Positions 1 through 10,145 are shown, numbered from the stretch's first letter. The stretch: 64,000 bases of DNA from Bicyclus anynana (GCF_947172395.1 NC_069104.1:6041355-6105354), one strand, 5' to 3'. Made by a program: numbers and translations. Notes: generated by a model not told the origin, from the letters alone.

Positions 1-94
1 TGACAGATCTTGATCACGTGAAATGTCGGTAGCAAATGTCATTCCCATATATTTTTCTAGTTTTCGAAGCGTTTGCGATAGTAGAAAGAGAATC

Positions 95-230
95 GACGTG
101 CCACTTGGCTACAGGGGCAGACCTGAGCCTATTCAGAAAATTTTAAATCCGATCAGGGAATCGAACTCGGGACATCTCTATTACATCATCATTGCCATTT
201 GCACCAGAGAGGTAGTGACAATACGTCACC
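95..230 (-). mobile_element. Degenerate tRNA-derived SINE fragment (SINE-D)
   Basis: Read on the minus strand, a B-box-like motif (GAGTTCGATTCC) is followed by a segment that matches 3001-3215 (both hold AGACCTGAGCC and a GGGAAT(C/T)GAACTC motif on the plus strand). The A-box is not clear. This is an old copy of a SINE related to SINE-B. Confidence 0.45.
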
Positions 231-710
231 AGATGGTTTGTAGGACGTATTCTTAGCTAGTACGATCTGAATAGTGATGTGTTACATGCGATAGTTTTCC
301 ATTTTTGTAAGAAATTCGTTCTATAAAAAATGGATTATAAAACTCACTTCTGTCTAGTGCAAAAAGCCTGTCTATCTAGCATGAAAAAGCCTGTCTGTCT
401 TGCATGAAAAATTGAGGTTATCAATTTCAATACGCTGTCAATACACTACAGAACTGACAGCTGTCACTTAAAAAACGAAACCGAAAATTCTTTTACGAAT
501 TTCTTCCAACCTCTAGAGATTCGCCCCATTACTTGTGCCACAATATAACTGCTCCACACGAAAATATGTGGGCCCGAGATAAGAGCGCCTCCGTAAATAT
601 AATGCCATTCTTGATAATGTACTGCTGGTAGCAATATAGTACAGTCCATACTTGTTCATTGAGACGAAACTTCTTAACTCTCCAACGTCTTTATAGAGTG
701 AGCCTTGTGG
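231..710. other. AT-rich spacer with a short tandem repeat
   Basis: No gene is visible. At about 359-409 a unit of roughly 25 bp (AAAAAGCCTGTCT followed by a TAGCATG/TGCATG end) occurs twice in tandem. Short open frames here look like chance. Confidence 0.5.
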
Positions 711-1095
711 TTCATCATCATTATCATTATCAGCCGATGGACGTCCACTGCTGGAAATAGGCCTCTTGTATAGACTTCCAAACCTCACGGTCTCGAGCAT
801 CGGTCCGCCAGCATCCAGTGGCTCACAGCAAACCGTTCGATGTCCTCAGTTCATCTAGTGGGTCGAACAACTGCCGCCATTCTAGCATCCATCGGTTATT
901 TGAACTATGTGCAATTGGCATTTTAACTTTGCCACTCGTTGAGCTATGTCAGTGACTTTAGTTCTTCTGCTTCTCCTTAATTCTGTATATGTATTGCTAA
1001 TTTTGAGTCTTTAATGCAGGGATACTAAGAGCATAGCTCACTTTATCGCCCGCTGAGTGACTATGAGCCTTCTTATTAGGCCCGTAGTAAGGGTC
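711..1095 (-). mobile_element. RTE-type LINE, 5'-truncated 3' end
   Basis: The sequence matches 43735-44122 along its length. On the minus strand it encodes a degraded C-terminal stretch of an RTE-family ORF2, ending in GRPSAD, then the non-coding end CCATCGGCTGATAATGATAA and a short (ATG) tail. Frameshifts make it non-functional. The copy is truncated at its 5' side near 1095. Confidence 0.75.
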
Positions 1096-1148
1096 CAATG
1101 CCAAGCGATTATTTGTTGAGAATAAACCATGATCAGATTAAGATTTAA

Positions 1149-1228
1149 GCCTCAATAGCTCAACGGTAGGAGCGGTCGGACTCATCACCGAAGGGTGGTG
1201 GTTCGATCCTCACCCCGTTAGTCTTTTA
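1149..1228 (+). mobile_element. tRNA-like head of SINE-C
   Basis: An A-box-like segment (TAGCTCAACGGTAGGAGCGG) and a B-box (GGTTCGATCC) are spaced as in a tRNA. The flanks do not form a tRNA acceptor stem, and the same head recurs at 5140 and, inverted, at 7884. This is a SINE head and not a tRNA gene. Confidence 0.65.
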
Positions 1229-1234
1229 CCCACT

Positions 1235-1655
1235 TTAGTCTGTTAGGTTCTGTTAAAGATGGCCACAAATCCCACAGTCGATACTCCGTAAATTTGGAAC
1301 TATAAATTAATTAAGCTATTCTCTTTCAACTATTTAAATGTGATCAATTATTTGTTAGATTTTTAGACGTAAGTTTACTGTAATCAGCCAATAGCGTCGA
1401 CGCAGAAAAACATTGACCAATCAGAGCAGAGAGAGTGACGTGGTCGGTCGACGAGTTGGAGGGAAAGGATAAATGGTACAGAGAGGACAAAAGAGAGATC
1501 GGTGTGAGGAAAAAGTCAATAATTATATGTAAAAGTGCATAAACACCCATGTATTGTCATTGATGTCTCTCATTTATTTATTACTTCTTTTTTTTTAAAT
1601 TTTTAACAATATAAGTATAAAATACAAAACATTATTAAAAATTTATAAAAAAAAT
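1235..1655. other. No feature recognised
   Basis: AT-rich spacer with a somewhat GC-richer patch near 1390-1470. The open frame on the minus strand (1344-1550) has no recognisable domain. Confidence 0.4.
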
Positions 1656-2780
1656 TCACCCTCCCGCTGCGGGACATTTGAGTGCCCAAGCAACCGGTGG
1701 TCAGGGCTCCAGAGTGAGGAACCTCCTCACAATACGCGCCGTCTCAAGAATCACTGCCTTTTGTATCCGACTCTTGATCCAACAGTTAAGCGAAAGCTTC
1801 TTAAGGTGTTGGTCGAAGCTTTTCGCTATAAGACCATTGACTGAAACAACTATCGGAACAATAATAGTTGACTCAACATTCCACATGGCGGTAATCTCGT
1901 GAGCAAGGTCCAAGTATTTTGATACTTTTTCCTTTTCGGCTTTAACCAGATTATCGTCATGTGGAACTGTAATATCAACAATTATTGCACGACGCACTGA
2001 CCGATCGACTAGCACTATATCAGGTCTATTGGCTACAATTTACCTGTCAGTGATAATCGTTCGGTCCCAGTAGAGCAATGCACTGCTATTTTCAAGAACT
2101 GACGCTGGGTCGTACCTATAGTAAGGCATCTCAAAATCGATAAGGTCATATTGAAGAGCAAGCTGTTGGTGGATTATCTTGGCTACTTGATTATGTCTGT
2201 GCAAGTATTCGCCGTTAGCAAGGTGAGAACACCCGGACACAATATGCCTGAGGGACTCCCCAGGACGATGACACGCTCGACAGATGTCTAGAGTGCCATC
2301 TTTCATAATGTGTTTCCGGTAGTTTCTCGTCTTTATAACTTCGTCCATAATTGCACAGACAAAACCCTCGGTTTCCCCAAAGAGGTCACCGAATTGCAAC
2401 CAAGATACAGATGTTATTTGATCTACATCCGGCCCAGTAAGGGCCTTGTAGAATCGTCCATGCAACTCCTTGCTCTTCCATATTGCCACACGATCTGAGT
2501 TACTAATTACTATAGGCTTGCGCCAGTTCTCTTTGCCTAGGGATAGCGGGGTAAGTCCCTTATCCACTGCAACGACATCCTGAAACATACTCACATTCAT
2601 CTTGAGAAAATGATCTCTGAGATTGCACACCTCACGATTATGGAGGTTCTTGGCGTTTAAGAAGCCACGTCCTCCACACTTGCGTGGGATGTACAATCTC
2701 ATTACAGATGAACGGGGGTGATGCATCCGGTATGACGTCAGCAGTTTGCGGACTTTACTTTTGTCATTGATTATTCTTAT
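1656..2780 (-). pseudogene. C-terminal part of an R2/R4-like non-LTR retrotransposon ORF, one in-frame stop
   Basis: Read on the minus strand, one frame runs from about 2780 to a natural stop at 1701-1703, broken only by a TAA at 2040-2042. It starts inside the protein: KVRKLLTSYRMHHPRSSV and the GGRGF motif are typical of the region after the reverse-transcriptase core. Counting from the Met at 2726, a zinc knuckle C149-x2-C152-x8-H161-x4-C166 is followed by HRHNQVAKIIHQQLA, YWDRTIITD, then, past the stop, RPD (residues 234-236) and D251 in a VDITVP context. That PD...D pattern resembles the restriction-like endonuclease of R2/R4-type LINEs, which nick the target for reverse transcription. 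The reverse transcriptase itself is missing, so the copy is 5'-truncated. A GC-rich 3' UTR and an A-rich end lie at about 1650-1700. The clade assignment is inferred from motifs and could be a related endonuclease-bearing family. Confidence 0.7.
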
Positions 2781-2869
2781 GTATGTAATACAATAGATTA
2801 TATGCGATAATTCTGGTGAAAAAGGCAGTTGTGTTTTTATTCCTGCTGACTCGGCTTATAAGTCTTTCC

Positions 2870-2936
2870 CGACTAGTTGGAGGGGAATGAAAATATTGGT
2901 CATATTTAAAAATATGGCAAATATTCTTTTTTTTAA
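2870..2936 (+). mobile_element. SINE-C 3' tail fragment
   Basis: The segment TTGGAGGGGAA followed by TATTTAAAAATATGGCAAAT recurs at the end of the SINE-C copy at 5140-5275 and, in part, at 42668-42720. It is taken as a tail detached from its head. Confidence 0.45.
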
Positions 2937-3000
2937 AAAAAGAAAAATATGTCGAAAATGAAAGGTTTTTTTCTTTGACAAGAAAGCCATTGACTGTGAC

Positions 3001-3215
3001 CACACCTGATGTTAAGGGATGATGCTGTCTATGATGAAAGCGGACTTAATTTGGAAGAGGCACAAGTAATACTCTACCCTGCTGGAACATCTTTGCTGGT
3101 TAGGGTGGTAACTAGCCTATGCCTTCCAGCAGACAAGACCTGAGCCAATTTAGAAATTATAAAATACCAAACTTACCTGAGCTGGGAATTGAACTCAGGA
3201 TCTCTCAGAATTCCT
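3001..3215 (-). mobile_element. SINE-D copy (degenerate)
   Basis: On the minus strand a B-box-like GAGTTCAATTCC lies near 3185-3200. The 3' body (CACACCTGATG, GGTGGTAACTAGCC on the plus strand) resembles SINE-B, so SINE-D and SINE-B share a body. It also matches 95-230. Confidence 0.5.
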
Positions 3216-3283
3216 GGTTTCCAGGTCCTGGTTCCTGGGAACCAACAACCAACAGAGCCACACAGAGCACCTAATAGATCACA

Positions 3284-3372
3284 GTCAAAGTCAATTAAAT
3301 TTCAATTAGGCTTTGTTTACCAAGCACTTTCGAAACGTCAGGTAACAGTTATGGTACCAGGTAACAATTGAT
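3284..3372 (-). mobile_element. LINE-L 3' end fragment
   Basis: The plus strand shows CAAAGTCAATTAAATTTCAA, then GTTTACCAAGCACTTTCGAA and ACGTCAGGTAA. The same order appears at 31350, 37802 and 60060, where the larger copy has a coding tail. This is a short 3' remnant in minus orientation. Confidence 0.55.
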
Positions 3373-3475
3373 CGAAAACTTAAAATTAAAGTTATGAGGG
3401 TTACAAATGGGCTTTGGTTCGAGAAGAGCCCAGAACAAACTCAGCCAGTAATCAGCCAGTATTAGTAAAACGAAA

Positions 3476-3664
3476 TCTATACTAATATTATAAAGATGAA
3501 GAGTTTGTTTGTTTGTTTGTTTGAACGCGCTAATCTTTGGAACTACTGGTCCGATTTCAAAAATTCTTTCAGTGTTATATAGCCCATTTATCGAGGATAT
3601 ATATTATCCCCATATTCTTACGGGAACAGGAGCCACACGGGTGAAACCGTGCGGCGTTAGCTAG
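3476..3664 (+). mobile_element. Non-autonomous Helitron H1 (Lep1-like)
   Basis: Full-length copy. It begins TCTATACTAATATTATAAAG, carries (GTTT)n, and ends with a GC-rich 3' hairpin region and CTAG. The flanks are A and T with no target-site duplication, as expected for a Helitron. No protein is encoded. Confidence 0.85.
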
Positions 3665-3984
3665 TTAAACATAAATGTGGGAGAGTAGTGACAAATTTAC
3701 CCAACATCTGTAACTGCAACGGTAGTGAAACCGATGTGACGAATGTACCACAGTACGTCCACGTTAACCGTGATTTAGATTGACTAGTTTACGCAACGAG
3801 CGAGCACATATTTGTGTTTCAATTTTGGTCCAACTCTATTTGTGTTTTGAATAAAGCTAACCGGCAATATTTGAAATTAGCGTTACAAAAATGTCGAAAA
3901 ACTATTGTTGTCGTAGAAATACAAAAAAAGGATTATATTATCAATATGAAGGGTTCATACACACTACCGCTAAACGTCGTCGTC
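3665..3984. other. No feature recognised
   Basis: A spacer with no repeat match inside the window. The open frame reaching into the next SINE has no recognisable domain. Confidence 0.4.
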
Positions 3985-4236
3985 GTTATCAACCCATATA
4001 CGATCACTGCTGAGCTCGAGTCTCCTCTCAGAACTTGAGGAGTTAGGCCAATAGTCCACCACGCTGGCCCAATGCGGATTGGCGGACTTTAAACACGCAG
4101 ATAATTAAGAAAATTTTCTGGTATGCAGGTTTCCTCACGATGTTTTTCCTTCACTGTTTGAGACACGTGCACACAACTGAAAAGTTGGAGGTGCATGCCA
4201 CACCCTCCGGAATCGGAGGCACTGGTCTATCATGGA
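3985..4236 (-). mobile_element. SINE-A copy, internal deletions
   Basis: On the minus strand it has the end of the tRNA-like head, the conserved core (ACACGTGTCTCAAACAG-like), TTGGCCTAACTCCTC and the end GGGTTGATAA-like. The B-box and part of the core around 4169-4200 are deleted compared with 28066-28377. Confidence 0.75.
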
Positions 4237-4504
4237 TCTAAACATATTATTGTCAATAATAATATAACTTTATTATTGTGAGTGTACGCGCTCTCTATAT
4301 TGCCATCGTAAGGTAATAATATCATTAAGATATTAAATGCATTGATCCTATTAAGCAATTTGCGTATCGAATGAGCTTATTGCTATAGGTATTTCAATTT
4401 CAATGTCGCTTTGATCAATCTTAATGATATGTTGCGCGATTAACTATATTGACTGGGACATAATAAACTATGTTGTGTATAAGGGTTGATTCACATAGGC
4501 AATG

Positions 4505-4507
4505 TAA

Positions 4508-4538
<31 letters not shown>

Positions 4539-4562
4539 TTGATGATGACTATGATGATGATC
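4505..4562. repeat. (GAT)n microsatellite
   Basis: At least nine GAT units in a row are followed by interrupted units. Its position after unrecognised sequence suggests it may be the tail of an eroded RTE or SINE-A copy. Confidence 0.85.
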
Positions 4563-4654
4563 GCTCTGGCGCATTTTATAGTACTGTGGTTCTCAAGACC
4601 TCTTCTTGGGGTCTATACTCTGTGCGGGTCAGTATAGGAGATTATATTTTAAAA

Positions 4655-4735
4655 ATTGGCTAAGGTCTGGTCTGGCGACTTCGGTCGTGACTAATTTCTA
4701 CCCCACCGGTAAAGATGCTCAAAAGTCCGGACCCT
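4655..4735 (+). mobile_element. SINE-B body fragment
   Basis: AAGGTCTGGTCTGGC, GGTCGTGACTA and CCACCGGTAAAGATG follow the order of the SINE-B body (compare 60640-60740). The head and tail are absent. A 30-bp SINE-B head-like piece (CTTCGTGGCGCAGTGG) also lies at 4868-4895. Confidence 0.5.
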
Positions 4736-5058
4736 CAATTGTCGAAGTAAGTATATAGTCTATTTTTATTATTATAGGTGGTCAGTAAAGAATTTAACAT
4801 TATCACACTAAACCCACCAACATGCACTTATTTTTTTTTACACAAAACAAGGGGGGAAAATTGTTTGACGACCTTCGTGGCGCAGTGGTTGATAAGGTTT
4901 GTTAAAATCAAATTAACATATATACTACCTCTTTGACGTCGGTTCCATTTTTACATGTTAAAAAGATCTTATCTATTTAATGAATTTAATGTTTTTTCAC
5001 TATTACAAATCCAGGATCGTTAGATACAGGTTTTTAAAAATTACTTCTAAAGTAAAAG

Positions 5059-5102
5059 TACATTACAATTGTGATGGGAACCCCTAACACAATTGTAATG
5101 TA
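5059..5102. repeat. 15-bp perfect inverted repeat
   Basis: TACATTACAATTGTG at 5059-5073 pairs perfectly with 5088-5102 around a 14-nt loop. Confidence 0.8.
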
Positions 5103-5139
5103 CTAACTAAATAATTTTTTTTAACAAAAAAAAAAATGA

Positions 5140-5275
5140 TAGCCTCAATAACATAACGGTAAGAGCGGTCGAACTCATCACCGAGTGGTGGTGGTTCGAT
5201 CCCCGCCCCGTTGGTCTATAGTCGTACCCACTCCTTGTATTTAAAAGATACGGCAAATATTCTTTAAAAAAAATG
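5140..5275 (+). mobile_element. SINE-C copy with internal deletion
   Basis: The tRNA-like head (A-box region plus GGTTCGATCCCC) leads through CCCGTTGGTCTATAGTCG to the tail GATACGGCAAATATTC. Both ends are present, but the body is shorter than the separated head and tail pieces imply. Confidence 0.65.
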
Positions 5276-5353
5276 TAAGCGACTTCAGTTTACCCAGTGT
5301 TTTATATTTAAACCCGTTGTGGTTTAGGCTGCAGAATGAGACCAGAGAAATAC

Positions 5354-5434
5354 TTCATCATCATCATCATCATCATCATTTTCAACTCATATTCGGCTAA
5401 CTGCTGAGCTCGAGTCTCCTCTCAGAATGAGAAT
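5354..5434 (-). mobile_element. SINE-A 3' end with (ATG)n tail
   Basis: On the minus strand the element's last about 55 bp (GAGGAGACTCGAGCTCAG) run into GTTGAAAATGATGATGATG. This is a heavily 5'-truncated insertion. Confidence 0.75.
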
Positions 5435-5439
5435 GGTTA

Positions 5440-5873
5440 TAAAATGGGGGAGAAAAAAAAAACATCAATGCAGAATTCACGGACACGCAGAGCAACCGCA
5501 CGTTTCATTGGTCTGCCACCACTATTTTAACCCTACGGTTGACAACCCTAACGGCTATTGACGTAAACAAACGCACACAGGAGCCGCAGACTAGATAAAT
5601 ACAGTATGTTTACAGTTCGCCCCGTGAGAGCGCGTCGATATGAATCTAATCCACATCAGTTGATTGCGTGCCCATGGGTATACTGCATTACTGGTTTCTA
5701 TTTAGTTTGAATCGATTTACTCTGCGTAATAATTGCGTAGGGTTGTACATGTGGTGTGAGCTAAAGTCTAACCACAGGAGACCAACCATTTTGTGGTCTG
5801 TAATGTGAGTTAATTACAAAAAGATTTGAGTTACTTATTAGGTTGATACTTTTTTTTAATTTGAGTTGAAATT
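5440..5873. other. No feature recognised
   Basis: A mixed spacer of moderate GC. There is no long open frame and no repeat match that I could find. Confidence 0.4.
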
Positions 5874-5965
5874 ACGGCCTCTGTGGCGCAATGGTATGCG
5901 CGGTGGATTTACAAGTCGGAGGTCCTGGGTTCCATTCCTGGCTGGGCCAATTGAGGTTTTCCTAA
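5874..5965 (+). mobile_element. SINE-B head
   Basis: ACGGCCTCTGTGGCGCAATG holds the A-box, and GGTCCTGGGTTCCATTCC the B-box. The match to SINE-B stops just after GGTCCAGGTCTG, and the following sequence to about 6060 is unlike other SINE-B bodies. The element is either truncated or chimeric. Confidence 0.7.
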
Positions 5966-6125
5966 TTGGTCCAGGTCTGTGTTAATTTATTTTCTGAAAT
6001 ATTTCACCACGGCTAATTAGCCTCGCATTGAAATCAGACGGTGGGCTGATGATTTCACGAGAAGCGAATGCATGAATTCTGGCAAAGATAGTGAGTTGTG
6101 AAAGAAGATGGAGGAGGTCTTTACC

Positions 6126-6170
6126 CTTTCAGGTGTCCATATTCAAAAATGGAATATGGATACCTGAAAG
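6126..6170. repeat. 19-bp near-perfect hairpin
   Basis: The arms at 6126-6144 and 6152-6170 match at 18 of 19 positions around a 7-nt loop (AAAAATG). See the hairpin findings. Confidence 0.85.
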
Positions 6171-6319
6171 AAAGAAATTCAAATATGGAATCAATGGCTT
6201 ATTTATTTTAATTAGCCTCGGCTAGTGACAAAAGGGGTAGCTCATTTTTTGCCACAATTCTACGTGGCTATTAAAATGACTTAGCTTAAGTTTCTTACTG
6301 TATAATTATCGATTGTAAT

Positions 6320-6745
6320 CAGGTCTTACGGTTGTATGGATCAGAATGTTGGGGGGTGAAAGGGACAGATAGTAAACGAATGCATGTGAACGATGGATGT
6401 GTGGTGTGACAAGAATAGATAAAATAAGGAATGAGTATATAAGAGGAAATCTGAAGGTGGCGCCAGTGACAGAAAAATTGAGGAGTAGAAGGTTAGCTTG
6501 GTATGGACATGGAAAGAATGGTATGGGTAGGGAGGAAAGTCATATTACTAGAAACATGTTGAATGTGCAAGTGGAAGGACGTAAGAGGAGAGGAAGGCCA
6601 AAGAAGAGATGGTTGGATTGTGTGAAAGAGGACATGTGTGTAAAAGAAGTGGATGATGAGTTGACGAGTAATAGAGAAGAAAGGAAAAGATTGACATATT
6701 TTTCCGACCCCACTTAAGTGGGATAAGGGTAAGGAGATGATGATG
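6320..6745 (+). pseudogene. RTE/Proto2-like LINE, C-terminal end
   Basis: In the forward frames it encodes LYGSECWGVKGTDSKRMHV, then, after a frameshift near 6395, MCGVTRIDKIRNEYIRGNLK, RRLAWYGH, GRKRRGRPKKRWLDCV and a final SDPT before TAA (6715-6717). This order is the C-terminal region that follows the reverse transcriptase in RTE-like LINEs. The 3' end, GGGATAAGGGTAAGGAGATG, leads into (ATG)n. Only the last about 130 residues remain, so the copy is a 5'-truncated, frameshifted insertion. The family belongs to the RTE side of LINEs; the exact clade (Proto2 or RTE) is inferred. Confidence 0.8.
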
Positions 6746-7130
6746 AACTGTTGATTGTAATGAAAATTATCATCTTTTTGACTATTAAACTTTAACGGCT
6801 ATATTTTAACTAATGGACGAAGATATAACAAAAAGGTTTCGAATTAGAAAGAATCTTTGAAAAAACTCCATTCAAAGGTACGCAGGTAGGTGGAATAGAT
6901 TGAAATCCATCGAGGTACATATCCAAATGGCACAATTCACTAATGGAAAGCGAATATTCTAAGCAGTTGCCGATCTAATAGAGTTGAAGTTGGAGTGAAG
7001 TCATTAGATTGTGGCACTGGCAGCTCAATCAAGTCGTTCGCTTGCAACTGAACTTGTCTTTGTACGAATGGGTATACTGTATCTATTTATACTGTTGTCT
7101 CGATTTTCAAATGTGCAATGTCAATGCAAA
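6746..7130. other. No feature recognised
   Basis: AT-rich spacer with no repeat match identified. Confidence 0.4.
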
Positions 7131-7325
7131 CTAGTAGACGCATCGCGGTTTCTCTCGCGTAGTTCCTGTTCCCGTAGGAATACGGGGATAAAATATAGCC
7201 TATGACACTAAAGGATAATTAATAAATAATAATTTCTGTTGGTAAAAGAATTTAAAAAGTCGGTTCAGTATATCCAAAAATTACCATCTACAACACCACA
7301 AAATTTACCACTATATAATACAAAA
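7131..7325 (-). mobile_element. Helitron H2 copy
   Basis: The plus strand begins CTAG, the inverted 3' end, followed by GTTCCTGTTCCCGTAGGAAT, GGGGATAAAATATAGCC and AAGTCGGTTCAGTATATCC. It is shared with 22771, 29846, 36829, 37074 and 39192. The 5' end near 7325 is eroded. Confidence 0.7.
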
Positions 7326-7460
7326 GAGGGTATTGTGTGTTTGTCGTGTTTGTATGTTTAACTGTATGTCTGTCTGTAGCGTCGTAGCTATTCAACGAAT
7401 GGGTAGATATCGAGATGATTCTTTACACAATACACATCATGCAACTCTGATAACATCAAT

Positions 7461-7517
7461 CAACAGAAAAACAGCGATATCATTGTTGATTACAATGATA
7501 TCGCTGTTTTTCTGTTG
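7461..7517. repeat. 26-bp perfect hairpin
   Basis: The arms 7461-7486 and 7492-7517 are exact reverse complements around a 5-nt loop (TGATT). The stem contains AACAGCGATATCATTG. The flanks do not pair. Confidence 0.95.
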
Positions 7518-7519
7518 TG

Positions 7520-7832
7520 AGACTTTCTGTCATAGTTGATAGACAAGTTGTTCTAGCTTTTCTAAGTAAACGCACAAGAACATTCAAAACTCAAGTTTTA
7601 TTACAGACGTTTCTAAAAACCCTAAACTGTGAGTTGACAGAAAGAGAGATACAGATGAATTAGATACAATGTAGTGTTGTAAATTCATGATTACAAAATT
7701 TCCGATTAATTTTATTTGATTATTATTAGGAAAATTAGCTTCATATGATTTTCGAATCCAAATAATTGGAAAAAGTTAATTGGTAAAACCTCCAAGTACA
7801 CCTTATAACTCTTTAAAGAACTTTATTGAATT
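7520..7832. other. No feature recognised
   Basis: AT-rich spacer with nothing I can assign. Confidence 0.4.
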
Positions 7833-8025
7833 ACTAGCCGCCCCGCGGTTTCACCCGCGTGTTCCCGTTCTCGTGAAAATATAGAGACCAACCGCTCTTA
7901 CCGTTGAGCTATTGAGGCTATTTGGCAGGGAGGTAGTTTATAGATAGGTATCCGCTAAGAACGGATTTTGCGATAGGGCCGATTAAAGGGGTCTAAGGGT
8001 GGATGTAGTCGCGGGCGTCCGCTAG
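7833..8025. mobile_element. Mosaic: Helitron H2-like end, SINE-C head, Helitron H3b end
   Basis: At 7833-7883 CTAG and GCGGTTTCACCCGCGT form an inverted Helitron 3' end. At 7884-7921 an inverted SINE-C head follows (CCGTTGAGCTATTGAGGC). At 7922-8025 an H3b Helitron 3' half (GCGATAGGGCCGATTAAAGG) ends GGGCGTCCGCTAG. None is complete. Confidence 0.65.
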
Positions 8026-8060
8026 TATTAGTATAGATTTATATTGACCTCTAATACATT

Positions 8061-8258
8061 TTGGCTGGTGGGAGGCTTCGGCCGTGGCTAGTTACCACCC
8101 TACCGACAAAGACGTACCGCCAAGCGATTTAGCGTTCCGGTACGATGTCGTGTAGAAACCGAAAGGGGTGTGGATTTTCATCCTCCTCCTAACAAGTAAG
8201 CCCGCTTCCATCTTAGACTGCATCATCACTTACCATCAGGTGTGATTGTAGTCAAGGG
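8061..8258 (+). mobile_element. SINE-B body and tail, head missing
   Basis: It begins at TTGGCTGGTGGGAGGC, runs through CGTACCGCCAAGCGATTTAG and GTAGAAACCGAAAGGGG, and ends ACCATCAGGTGTGATTGTAG. The tRNA-like head is missing, as in a 5'-truncated retrocopy. Confidence 0.75.
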
Positions 8259-9262
8259 AAAAGAAAAGAAAATAAATAAATTTAATTCTTCCTTGTAAAG
8301 AATAAAAAAAAAAACTAATAAACTCGTTACGAGTAAGAGAAGGTATGTTCCATAGCTACTTTGATTTTGTCGTAATTCGTTGAAATGTATAATTTCTAGC
8401 ACAATTGTTTGAGTAAACAATCCAAAATGTCTATGCCAAACGAAGTTGCTAAAATCAAATTTCTACAACAATTCGGAATCTAGAATATCATTCGGAGTTT
8501 ATGTGCGGATCTCGACTAAAGGGGTCAGTGAAACAATTGTTTAATCCGAACAACTTAGCCCTTTGTAGTCGATTCCACTGTACTTTGATAGCTGCAATAC
8601 GTACTTTAGGTTAGATACCATTTTAACAACAAATCCTGTAGTAGGAGATTCAAGATTGAGTTTTACATTACAGAGACGTGATAGCACTGTGGAATCCTTA
8701 TCAGTAATATCGGTTGACGTTAATATTCGTCTATCATACCCGAATGAAACAAATAGAATCTAACAGTTGTTTATTCACTTAACAAAATAAATAGAATTAC
8801 CAGCTTTGCGAAAACTTAAAGTTGCTTAATTACCTACTCCGTGGGAAATCAAAGAAAGCTAATTGCCAAAGCCAATACAAATTCAAGATAGATTCACATT
8901 AGATTATAGACTTTGCTAGTCTTCGCCTTGTACTTACGAGCATGTTTGAATTAACTTAGCCCAGTACTTGAGATGTATCTAGAAATTTAGTATATTTTGC
9001 TATATTGCTAATACCAAACTTACAAACTTAACTTTGATTTGTTAATATCGATATATTTCGGACCCATAATCCATGTACTATGTGAAATTAATAACCCCTA
9101 ATTAAAAAAATAGTTGAGGATTTCTAGTATTATCTTATATTATAATTAATCAAAGTCTTTAACTCAAATATAACTCTAGAGTAGTTGTATGTTTATGTAA
9201 GTACCTAGTTCAGTTTTATTTTATGTAAAGATCAACATACAACCTAATTATATTGTAGTCAG
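8259..9262. other. No feature recognised
   Basis: One kilobase of AT-rich spacer. A 20-nt stretch near 8520 (GGGTCAGTGAAACAATTG) has a near match at 22635, which hints at a further low-copy repeat. No coding signal is seen. Confidence 0.4.
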
Positions 9263-9522
9263 TATCAACCCATATTCGGCTCACTGCTGACCTCGAGTCT
9301 CCTCTCAGAATGAGAGGGGTTAGGCCAATAGTCCGTTGGTAAAAAAATATCTGGTATGCAGGTTTCCTCACGATGTTTTCCTTCACCGTTTGAGACACGT
9401 GATATTTAAATTCTTAAAAAATGCACACAACTGAAAATTTGGAGGTGCATGCCCGGGCTGGATTCGAACCCACACCTTCCGGAATCGGAGGCAGAGGTCA
9501 TATCCACTGGGCTATCACGGGT
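9263..9522 (-). mobile_element. SINE-A copy
   Basis: On the minus strand it has the tRNA-like head (GATAGCCCAGTGGATATGAC) and B-box GGTTCGAATCC, the ATATCACGTGTCTCAAACGG core, and the 3' end GGGTTGATACT. About 55 bp of the region between core and end is deleted around 9332. Confidence 0.85.
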
Positions 9523-10145
9523 CGGGTATATTATAGTAAGTAATTTAAAATAATACTTGTACACTGCCCTATTTAACATTTTACGATGGAATTTTAAAAT
9601 TTAATAAATAATATTCCACACATTTCATATAATGGAAAAATGAAACGCACTCACTAAATAATGGGAAGATTTTCCGTTTCCACACAACGTACGAACATAT
9701 TTTTTGCAAATTTCATATTTTTTTGTTGAATAGAACACAAAAAGCATAGCGCTAAAGCCCCTGGGTAACTGCATTCCTGAGAAAAAATATTTTAATTTAA
9801 TTCGTAGAAAAAAATACAGAAAATTTTTGTGAATTTGCTTTTGGAATAATTTGCTGAAGTTCCCTTTTGGTTTTTTGACGGTAAAATGTAAAATATTTGA
9901 AGTCGAATTCCCTAAGAATCGCTAACAAATATAACGTCTGTCTGAAATACAACGTCGGCCCCGGGAACCAAGGTACCTATACCCCTTATAAAAGTATATG
10001 GAGATCATAATATGATGTATAAGGATCTGGCTAAATAATTCGTTTAATAAAAGTATGTTTCTTGACAAAAACAACATTTTTTTTATCACTTGTTCAAAAA
10101 GTTCGCCGGTGTACCAAAACGGCGAAGTGACATTGTATCTAATTA
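9523..10145. other. No feature recognised
   Basis: AT-rich spacer without a repeat match or a credible coding frame. Confidence 0.4.

Noticed and set aside
1149..1228. tRNA gene, because A- and B-box motifs are present
   Set aside because: No acceptor stem pairs across the ends, and the same head recurs as part of a SINE at 5140 and 7884.
5874..5950. tRNA gene in a SINE-B head
   Set aside because: The head is followed by the SINE-B body in other copies, and the arms do not form a full cloverleaf.
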